5,915 bases of DNA, from contig JAOPVD010000148.1 in the NCBI GenBank assembly GCA_025966295.1, positions 1-5,915 on the forward strand, in the 5' to 3' direction. Source of the DNA: Frankiales bacterium. Its GTDB lineage: Bacteria; Actinomycetota; Actinomycetes; Mycobacteriales; SCTD01. Of the stretch, positions 1-4,865 are shown one piece after another. The position numbers were made by a program, and so were the translations under genes. Below the pieces are notes generated by a model. That model did no database searches. It saw only the letters and a program-made list of their open reading frames with translations, and had not been told where the DNA came from. Each line of letters starts with the position of its first letter. Within the stretch, counting starts at the first letter, position 1.

Positions 1-2
1 CC

Positions 3-191
3 GGCCGCACGGTGCTGCGGGCCCGCCGCCGGCCGCCCGTGGTGCCGACGGCCCTGGCCGGGCTGGCCGCGCTCGGCACCGCAGCCACGCTGGACCGCGC
101 GTCGCGCAGGCTCGTGTCAGGTGCCGCCCTCTACCGTCTGGCCCTGGCGGCGGCCGTCGTCCGTCGTCTTCGTCGGGGGGAACAGCGTTGA
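3..191 (+). CDS. C-terminal end of an unrecognised protein (partial at window start)
   Basis: The 62 codons ending in TGA at 189-191 are the tail of a gene that begins before the window. All three forward frames are open here. This frame is chosen because nearly every codon ends in G or C, and because its stop overlaps the uppP start in a TTGA arrangement typical of translationally coupled genes. The visible tail is rich in Ala, Leu, Val and Arg. It contains a mildly hydrophobic stretch (VVPTALAGLAALGTAAT), a second one (LVSGAALYRLALAAAVV), and a basic end (RRLRRGEQR). This could be a membrane-associated or helical C-terminus. I do not recognise the family and assign no function. The TTGA overlap implies co-translation with uppP. 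Confidence 0.6.
   Translation, partial: GRTVLRARRRPPVVPTALAGLAALGTAATLDRASRRLVSGAALYRLALAAAVVRRLRRGEQR
175..182 (+). promoter_or_regulatory. Ribosome binding site deciding the TTG start of uppP
   Basis: A purine run GGGGGGAA lies 5 bases before the TTG codon at 188-190 and can pair with the anti-Shine-Dalgarno CCUCC. It supports TTG as the real uppP start. It sits inside the end of the upstream reading frame, as expected for coupled genes. Confidence 0.55.
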
Positions 192-1015
192 ACATCGGCC
201 AAGCGGTCGTCCTGGGTGTGGTGGAGGGACTGACCGAGTTCCTGCCTGTCTCCAGCACCGGTCACCTGCTCATCGCCGAGCGGCTGCTCGGGCTGCCGAT
301 GGAGACACAGGAGCAGAAGGACGCGCTCATCGGCTTCACGGCCGTCATCCAGACCGGCGCGATCCTGGCGGCGGTCATCTTCTTCTTCAAGGACATCGCG
401 CTGCTGGTGCGGTCCTTCGTCGGCGGGGTGGCGTCCGCGGACAAGCGGACCGGCCCGGACTTCCGCTTCGCGCTGGCGGTGCTGGTCGGGTGCCTGCCGA
501 TCGCGGTCGTCGGGCTGGCGTTCAAGGACCTGATCAGGAGCATGGACTCCCACCTGATCAGCGTCGGGATCGGGCTCATCGTCTTCTCGGCGGTGTTCGT
601 GGTCGCGGAGCGGCGCGGGTCGCAGTCGCGGCAGGAGCGCTCGGTGACGGTCAAGGACGGCCTGATCATCGGGCTCGCCCAGTGCATCGCCCTGGTGCCG
701 GGCGTGTCCCGCTCGGGCGCGACGATCTCAGCCGGGCTGCTGCGGGGCCTGGACCGCGTCTCGGCGACCCGGCTGTCGTTCCTCCTCGGCATCCCGGCGC
801 TGCTCGGCGCCGGTGCGCTGGGGCTGAAGGACGCGACCAACAACACCACCGGCGCCACGGCCACCGCCGTCGCCACCGTCGTGTCGTTCGTGGTGGCCTA
901 CGCCTCGATCGCCTTCCTGCTCCGCTTCGTGGCCGGCCACAAGATCACCGCGTTCGTGCCCTACCGGTTGCTCGTCGGGACCGGCGTCGTGGTCTACGTG
1001 CTCGTGCACGGCTGA
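188..1015 (+). CDS. uppP: Undecaprenyl-diphosphatase (BacA/UppP family)
   Basis: This integral membrane enzyme removes one phosphate from undecaprenyl pyrophosphate. That regenerates the lipid carrier for peptidoglycan and other envelope polymers, and overproduction of family members gives bacitracin resistance. The 275 residues match the family's usual length. The N-terminal motif EGLTEFLPVSSTGH spans residues 13-26, with E13, E17 and H26 matching the catalytic E17, E21 and H30 of E. coli. The second motif PGVSRSGAT is at 171-179, with the key arginine at R175. Several hydrophobic helices follow in the family pattern. TTG at 188 is the only possible start: no ATG or GTG lies in frame upstream, and the next Met (residue 39) would remove the first motif. 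The start overlaps the upstream stop (TTGA) behind a purine-rich RBS. The stop is 2 bases before corA, so these genes likely form one operon. Confidence 0.96.
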   Translation: MNIGQAVVLGVVEGLTEFLPVSSTGHLLIAERLLGLPMETQEQKDALIGFTAVIQTGAILAAVIFFFKDIALLVRSFVGGVASADKRTGPDFRFALAVLVGCLPIAVVGLAFKDLIRSMDSHLISVGIGLIVFSAVFVVAERRGSQSRQERSVTVKDGLIIGLAQCIALVPGVSRSGATISAGLLRGLDRVSATRLSFLLGIPALLGAGALGLKDATNNTTGATATAVATVVSFVVAYASIAFLLRFVAGHKITAFVPYRLLVGTGVVVYVLVHG

Positions 1016-1017
1016 CC

Positions 1018-2028
1018 ATGGCCCACGCCTGCCGTGCGAGCAACGGCACCGGCTGCGTCGCGCACACCCGCGCCTACCGGGACGGCCAGCTCGTCGCGGA
1101 GGGCTTCGACGTCGCGCGCCTCAGCGACCACCTCGAGGTCGAGGGCACCGTCGTCTGGCTGGACCTGCTGCAGCCGGACGCGGCCGACCTGCAAGTGCTG
1201 GTCGAGGAGCTCGACCTGCACCCGCTGGCCGTCGAGGATGCCGTCCACGGGCACCAGCGGCCCAAGCTGGACAGCTACGACGACCACCTGTTCCTGTCGG
1301 CGTACCTCGCCCGGCTCGACGAGGCGACCGCCGAGCTGAGCATGCACGAGGTCGACGCCTTCATCACCGACCGGGCCTTCGTCACGGTCCGCAAGAGCCC
1401 CCAGATCCACGTCGGCCCGCTGCTGGAGCGGTGGGACAGCGGCAAGCGGCTGGCCGGCTCCGGGGTGGGCTACCTGCTGCACGGGCTGCTCGACCTGCTC
1501 GTCGACGGCCACTTCACCGCCGTCCAGATCCTGGACGAGCAGCTGGACGACCTCGAGGACGTGCTGTTCGACGAGCAGCCGCGCTCACGCGAGCTGCAGC
1601 GCCGCAGCTTCGAGGTGCGCAAGTCGCTGGTGCTGCTGCGCCGGGTGGTGCTGCCGATGCGGGAGGTCGTGAACTCGCTGCTCCGCCGCGACCTGGGCAT
1701 CGTCGACGAGCAGATGCAGCCCTACTACCAGGATGTCTACGACCACGTGCTGCGGGCGACCGAGTGGACCGAGTCGCTGCGGGACCTGGTCTCGACCATC
1801 CTGGAGACCAACCTCACGCTTCAGGGCAACCGGCTCAACGAGGTGATGCGGAGCCTCACCTCGTGGGCCGCCATCCTGGCCGTCACCACCGCGATCACCG
1901 GGTTCTACGGCCAGAACGTGCCCTACCCGGGCTTCGGCAAGCAGTGGGGCTTCTACACCTCGCTGGCGCTGCTGCTCGGGATGAGCGGCGGGCTCTACCT
2001 GTACTTCAAGAAGCGCGGCTGGCTGTGA
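1018..2028 (+). CDS. corA: CorA-family divalent metal ion transporter
   Basis: CorA proteins are homopentameric inner-membrane channels that take up Mg2+, and in some subgroups Co2+, Ni2+ or Zn2+, down the electrochemical gradient. The 336 residues have the standard layout: a cytosolic alpha/beta domain (about 1-165), a long helical stalk (about 165-278), TM1 (about 279-296), the periplasmic loop with the signature motif at 297-300, TM2 (about 311-329), and a basic C-terminus KKRGWL. The signature reads YGQN rather than the classical YGMN. Glycine and asparagine, the selectivity-filter residues, are kept. ATG at 1018 lies 2 bases after the uppP stop. No strong Shine-Dalgarno is visible, so translation probably depends on coupling to uppP. 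The N-terminus (MAHACRASNGTGC) is Cys-containing and looks unlike the rest of the domain. The next in-frame Met (109) is too late, so this start stands. The transported ion cannot be told from sequence. Confidence 0.94.
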   Translation: MAHACRASNGTGCVAHTRAYRDGQLVAEGFDVARLSDHLEVEGTVVWLDLLQPDAADLQVLVEELDLHPLAVEDAVHGHQRPKLDSYDDHLFLSAYLARLDEATAELSMHEVDAFITDRAFVTVRKSPQIHVGPLLERWDSGKRLAGSGVGYLLHGLLDLLVDGHFTAVQILDEQLDDLEDVLFDEQPRSRELQRRSFEVRKSLVLLRRVVLPMREVVNSLLRRDLGIVDEQMQPYYQDVYDHVLRATEWTESLRDLVSTILETNLTLQGNRLNEVMRSLTSWAAILAVTTAITGFYGQNVPYPGFGKQWGFYTSLALLLGMSGGLYLYFKKRGWL

Positions 2029-2049
2029 CGGCGGCGCGGGCAGCCGCCG
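2029..2049 (+). terminator. GC-rich hairpin just after corA, possible U-less terminator
   Basis: Directly after the corA stop, CGGCGGC (2029-2035) pairs perfectly with GCCGCCG (2043-2049) across a 7-base loop. It has no T-tract, so it is not a classical intrinsic terminator, although actinobacteria are thought to use some U-poor ones. Its place between corA and the next gene's putative promoter fits a transcription-unit boundary. Short GC hairpins arise easily by chance at this base composition. Confidence 0.3.
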
Positions 2050-2051
2050 GT

Positions 2052-2057
2052 TAGGGT
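2052..2057 (+). promoter_or_regulatory. -10 element for leaderless transcription of the histidine phosphatase gene
   Basis: TAGGGT fits the actinobacterial TAnnnT -10 pattern, and 6 bases separate it from the ATG at 2064. A transcript would therefore start at or next to the start codon. No Shine-Dalgarno of normal strength and spacing is seen, which agrees with a leaderless mRNA. No clear -35 is visible 16-19 bases upstream. The same 8-mer TAGGGTCG recurs before the next gene. Confidence 0.5.
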
Positions 2058-2063
2058 CGGGCG

Positions 2064-2762
2064 ATGACCACGGTGGTGCTCGTCCGGCACGGCCTCACGC
2101 ACATGACCGGGCCGGTGCTCGCCGGCTGGACGCCGGGCCTGCACCTCGATGAGCGGGGCCAGAAGCAGGCCGCCGCCGTCGCCGAGCGGCTGCGGCCCGT
2201 GAGCTTCGACGCGCTGGTCAGCAGCCCGCTGGACCGCTGCCTCGACACCGCCGCGGCGATCGCCGACGGCCGCGCCCAGGGGGTGCAGGTCGACGACCGG
2301 CTGGGGGAGTGCCGGTACGGCGACTGGACCGGCCGGCCGCTCAAGGAGCTCGCCAAGGACCCGCTCTGGAAGGTGGTCCAGAACCACCCGAGCGCGGTGG
2401 TCTTCCCCGGCCCGGACGGCGAGCCGCTGCGGGAGACGCAGAACCGCGCGGTCGGCGCGGTCCGGGAGTGGAACGCCAAGCTCGGCCCCGACGCCACCTG
2501 GCTGGCCTGCTCGCACGGCGACGTCATCAAGGCCGTCGTCGCCGACGCGCTGGGCCTGCACCTGGACCAGTTCCAGCGGATCGTGATCGACCCCTGCTCG
2601 CTGACGATCATCCGGTACACCGAGCAGCGGCCGTTCGTGGTCCGGGTCAACGACACCGGCGGCGGAGTCGCGGACCTGCTGCCGCCGCCGAAGACCAAGG
2701 GCCGCCGCAAGAAGCCGTCCGCCGACGCCGTCGTCGGCGGCGGCGCGGGTGCGGACGCATAG
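2064..2762 (+). CDS. Histidine phosphatase superfamily protein, MSMEG_4193 type (putative phosphomutase/phosphatase)
   Basis: Members of this superfamily transfer or hydrolyse phosphate through a phosphohistidine intermediate. The substrate of this actinobacterial subgroup is, to my knowledge, unknown. In the 232-residue protein the catalytic set is complete: R8-H9-G10 at the N-terminus (LVRHG), R58 in SSPLDRC, E82 in RLGECRYGDW, and H151 in CSHGD. The ECRYGDWTG stretch resembles cofactor-independent phosphoglycerate mutase-like phosphatases. The last 25 or so residues are a low-complexity tail, first basic (KTKGRRKK) and then Gly/Ala-rich, probably disordered. The start is ATG 2064, preceded by a -10 placed for leaderless expression. 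The gene opens a set with the DUF3090 and kinase-like genes; its stop is 10 bases before the DUF3090 start. A true phosphomutase role is only a family label; phosphatase activity is equally likely. Confidence 0.92.
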   Translation: MTTVVLVRHGLTHMTGPVLAGWTPGLHLDERGQKQAAAVAERLRPVSFDALVSSPLDRCLDTAAAIADGRAQGVQVDDRLGECRYGDWTGRPLKELAKDPLWKVVQNHPSAVVFPGPDGEPLRETQNRAVGAVREWNAKLGPDATWLACSHGDVIKAVVADALGLHLDQFQRIVIDPCSLTIIRYTEQRPFVVRVNDTGGGVADLLPPPKTKGRRKKPSADAVVGGGAGADA

Positions 2763-2765
2763 GGT
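2760..2765 (+). promoter_or_regulatory. -10 element for DUF3090 that includes the upstream stop codon
   Basis: TAGGGT matches TAnnnT, and its first three bases are the TAG stop of the histidine phosphatase gene. Seven bases separate it from the GTG at 2773, which suits leaderless initiation. It repeats the TAGGGTCG 8-mer found before the phosphatase gene. No -35 match is clear, so the downstream genes may also be served by read-through from the first promoter. Confidence 0.4.
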
Positions 2766-2772
2766 CGTAGCC

Positions 2773-3330
2773 GTGTCCCGTCAGGTCTTCCTCTTCGACC
2801 CGCCCGAGCGCTTCGTGGCCGGCACCGTCGGTCAGCCCGGCGACCGGACCTTCTACCTGCAGGCCTCCGGCAACGGGCGCACCGTGAGCGTGGCGCTCGA
2901 GAAGGTCCAGGTGCAGGTGCTGGCCGAGCGGCTCGAGGAGCTGCTGGACACGGTGCGCCGCGCCACCGACACCGACGTGCCGGTGGTGGCCCCGCGCGAG
3001 CTCGAGGACACCGCGCCGCTCGACACCCCGCTCGAGGAGGAGTTCCGGGTCGGCACGATGGGGCTGGCCTGGGAGACCGACGGCGAGCGCTGCGTCGTGG
3101 AGGCGCTCGCGCAGCCCGAGGACGAGGCGCAGGCCGAGGTCGAGCCGCTCAGCGAGGTCGACGACGGCCCGGATGCGCTGCGCGTCCGGCTGACCGCCGA
3201 CATGGCCCGCGCCTTCATCGCCCGGGCGCTGCGGGTCGTCGCCGCCGGCCGCCCGCCGTGCCCGCTCTGCAACCTGCCGCTCGACCCCGAGGGCCACATC
3301 TGCCCGCGCCAGAACGGCCACCGCCGCTGA
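2773..3330 (+). CDS. DUF3090 family protein with C-terminal zinc-ribbon-like motif
   Basis: This is a 185-residue member of a conserved actinobacterial family of unknown function. The N-terminus SRQVFLFDPPERFVAGTVG is characteristic of DUF3090, and it fixes the start at GTG 2773 rather than the in-frame ATG at 2749, which would add eight residues inside the preceding gene. The middle (about 75-135) is acidic. The C-terminus holds CPLC (163-166) followed by GHICPR (174-179) and NGH (181-183). C163, C166, C177 and H175 or H183 are candidate zinc ligands. There is no signal peptide or membrane segment, so it is probably cytosolic. It lies between the phosphatase and the kinase-like gene and overlaps the latter's likely CTG start at its TGA. 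A structural or substrate-presenting partner role is a guess; no activity can be assigned. Confidence 0.93.
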   Translation: MSRQVFLFDPPERFVAGTVGQPGDRTFYLQASGNGRTVSVALEKVQVQVLAERLEELLDTVRRATDTDVPVVAPRELEDTAPLDTPLEEEFRVGTMGLAWETDGERCVVEALAQPEDEAQAEVEPLSEVDDGPDALRVRLTADMARAFIARALRVVAAGRPPCPLCNLPLDPEGHICPRQNGHRR

Positions 3331-4034
3331 GCGCCGAGGCCCTGCGGCTGCTCCAGGACGGCGAGCTGACCGTCGAGGGACGGCTGCTCGACGCCAGCAA
3401 CGCCACGCTGTACTGCACGACGTCGCTGGACGGCGCCAGCGCCACTTGCGTCTACAAGCCGGTCCGGGGCGAGCGCCCGCTGTGGGACTTCCCGGACGGC
3501 ACGTTGGCGGGCCGCGAGGTGGCGACGTACCTGATCAGCGAGGCGACCGGGTGGGACCTGGTGCCGCCGACGGTGCTGCGCAACGGGCCCTTCGGGCCCG
3601 GCATGGCGCAGCTGTGGGTGGATGTCGACGAGACCGTCGACCTGCAGGCGCTGGCCCGCAGCGAGCACCCCGACCTGCGGCGGATGGCGGTGCTCGACGC
3701 GGTGGTCAACAACGCCGATCGCAAGGGCGGCCACCTGCTGCCGACCCCCGACGGCCGGGTCTACGGCGTCGACCACGGGGTCTGCTTCTCGACCGAGGAC
3801 AAGCTCCGGACGCTGCTGTGGCAGTGGCGGGGGGCGCCGCTGACCGAGGAGGCGGTCGAGGTGCTGACCCGACTGCGGTCGGAGCTGGCGGACGGTCTCG
3901 CGACGGTGCTGCACGCGCATCTCACCCGCCGCGAGGTACGCCGCACCGCGGAGCGGGTCGACCGGCTGCTGGCGTCGCGCACCTACCCGTACCCGTCCGA
4001 GGACTGGCCGGCGATCCCCTGGCCGCCGTTCTAG
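3327..4034 (+). CDS. SCO1664-family protein with PI3/PI4-kinase-like fold
   Basis: This is a conserved actinobacterial protein distantly related to phosphatidylinositol 3-/4-kinases and HipA-like kinases; its substrate is unknown. Counting from CTG 3327 it has 235 residues. Candidate active-site elements are intact: CVYKP with K44 for ATP phosphates, AGREVA with E64, a catalytic-loop-like NNADRKGGH (129-137, D131), and a DFG-like GVDHG (147-151, D149). Start choice: residue 1 at CTG 3327 gives an N-terminus (SAEALRLLQDGELTVEGRLLDASNAT region) like the family's, and it overlaps the DUF3090 TGA as CTGA. The only canonical start is GTG 3258, which would add 23 Pro/Arg-rich residues that are just the frame-shifted DUF3090 zinc-ribbon region. 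No ATG, GTG or TTG lies in frame near 3327. The stop TAG shares CTAG with the stop of the opposing metalloprotease gene. Family assignment is firm; kinase activity is inferred. Confidence 0.9.
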   Translation: MSAEALRLLQDGELTVEGRLLDASNATLYCTTSLDGASATCVYKPVRGERPLWDFPDGTLAGREVATYLISEATGWDLVPPTVLRNGPFGPGMAQLWVDVDETVDLQALARSEHPDLRRMAVLDAVVNNADRKGGHLLPTPDGRVYGVDHGVCFSTEDKLRTLLWQWRGAPLTEEAVEVLTRLRSELADGLATVLHAHLTRREVRRTAERVDRLLASRTYPYPSEDWPAIPWPPF

Positions 4035-4792
4035 GGCACGGTGACGCAGCCGGCCTGGCGGCCGACCTTGGCGAGGCCCTGCAGGTCGCCGGACTGCAGG
4101 TCCGTCAGTCCGCGCTGCAGGATCGGGTACAGCAGCTGGCGGCTGTTCGCGGCGTGGTCCAGCCCCATCGCGTGGGCCAGCTCGTGGAGCGTCACGCCGT
4201 ACCAGGACACCGAGCCGGTGAGCGGCAGCCGGTCGGTCTGGTCGAGGGCGATGACGGCGGCCCGGATCGCCGCGACCTGCTTGCCGTCACGGGTGGTGCT
4301 GAACCAGGCGGTGCGGGTCACGCCCAGGACGGCCTTCGGCTGGCCCTTCAGCAGGTCGCTGTGGGCGGCGTCGGTCCAGCCGATCAGGACCGGCCGGATG
4401 TTCTTGGTGGACGTCGGGAGCCACGCCGTCGTGGGGGCGCTCCACATCGCGCCGTCGTAGACCCAGGTGGTGCCCGTCGCCTTGGCGACGCGGGCGACGG
4501 CCTTCTTGACCATCGGCAGCGCACCGGCCGGGGCGCCCGGCGCCCGGAAGCGCCAGTGGATCGGGGTGCAGGGGTTCCAGCGGATCGGCTTGCCGGCCAG
4601 CAGGCTCTGGAAGCGGTACAGGGCGCCGCTGCTGCTCGCCTTGGCGCCGGCGGCCACGCCGTCCGGGTGCGACAGGTGCACGACCGGGGCGCTGGTGGCA
4701 GGGGTGGCGGTGGCGACGCCGGGTGCCGGGGCGATCGAGGCCAGCACCCCCAGCACGGCGAGGACAAGCAGCAGGCGACGCGTCATGTCCAT
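4031..4792 (-). CDS. Secreted zinc metalloprotease, matrixin-like (HExxHxxGxxH)
   Basis: The 253-residue product probably cuts proteins outside the cell; its target is unknown. Residues 1-29 form a signal peptide: MDMTRR, a Leu/Val core, and an ATA site suggesting cleavage after A29. RWNPCTPIHW (71-80) resembles the opening strand of actinobacterial matrixin-like enzymes. The zinc site HELAHAMGLDH (203-213) has three His ligands and catalytic E204. The expected Met-turn follows as QLLYP (219-223), with Leu221 where Met is usual. C75 and C249 are the only cysteines and could form a disulfide. The start is ATG 4792 or ATG 4786. Extending upstream to 4984 would run through the palindrome and into mshC and would bury the signal peptide. 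It is convergent with the kinase-like gene (stops overlap) and divergent from mshC, apparently an insertion into an otherwise co-oriented block. Confidence 0.88.
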   Translation of the reverse strand: MDMTRRLLLVLAVLGVLASIAPAPGVATATPATSAPVVHLSHPDGVAAGAKASSSGALYRFQSLLAGKPIRWNPCTPIHWRFRAPGAPAGALPMVKKAVARVAKATGTTWVYDGAMWSAPTTAWLPTSTKNIRPVLIGWTDAAHSDLLKGQPKAVLGVTRTAWFSTTRDGKQVAAIRAAVIALDQTDRLPLTGSVSWYGVTLHELAHAMGLDHAANSRQLLYPILQRGLTDLQSGDLQGLAKVGRQAGCVTVP

Positions 4793-4817
4793 GTTGTCGG
4801 GATCTGTGCACCCCAAT

Positions 4818-4841
4818 CCGTTCACCCGATCGGGTGAACGG
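4818..4841. promoter_or_regulatory. Perfect 24-bp palindrome, likely operator between metalloprotease gene and mshC
   Basis: Each 12-base arm reads CCGTTCACCCGA on its own strand, with no mismatch and no spacer; the centre is CGATCG. It lies 24 bases before the mshC ATG (4866) and 25 bases before the protease ATG (4792), so it is almost equidistant from both starts. If mshC is leaderless, the site covers about -25 to -48, overlapping where a -35 would be. This fits a dimeric regulator controlling one or both genes. I cannot name the regulator. Confidence 0.7.
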
Positions 4842-4852
4842 TTGGCCGCGAC

Positions 4853-4858
4853 TACGCT
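4853..4858 (+). promoter_or_regulatory. -10 element for leaderless mshC
   Basis: TACGCT fits TAnnnT and is followed by 7 bases before the ATG at 4866, so transcription would begin at about the start codon. The bases between are mostly C and contain no Shine-Dalgarno. The -35 region is occupied by the right arm of the palindrome rather than a TTGAC-like box, suggesting dependence on or blocking by a bound regulator. Confidence 0.5.
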
Positions 4859-4865
4859 GCCCCAC

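Noticed and set aside
121..2028. One long open frame of 635 codons running through uppP and corA
   Set aside because: Only the part from 1018 is a real protein (CorA). The first part is an out-of-frame reading of uppP, giving Arg/Gly/Pro-rich sequence typical of GC-rich shadow frames.
3585..3599. Inverted repeat GGGCCC-TTC-GGGCCC that could form a hairpin
   Set aside because: It lies in the middle of the kinase-like gene and simply encodes the Gly-Pro-Phe-Gly-Pro stretch; no regulatory context.
4799..4822. SigR-like promoter (GGGAT-N16-GTT) upstream of mshC, since mycothiol genes are SigR targets in Streptomyces
   Set aside because: The GGAAT core is missing, the spacer is 16 rather than about 18-19, and a -10 with a better position for mshC lies at 4853.
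3446..4837. Long + strand open frame of 463 codons across the kinase-like gene and antisense to the protease
   Set aside because: Its product is Ala/Gly/Arg-rich and it conflicts with two well-supported genes; it is a composition artefact.
4818..4841. The palindrome as a bidirectional terminator or BldD box
   Set aside because: It lies between divergent start codons with no T-tract, so nothing needs terminating there. A BldD site has GTGA and TCAC in the opposite order.
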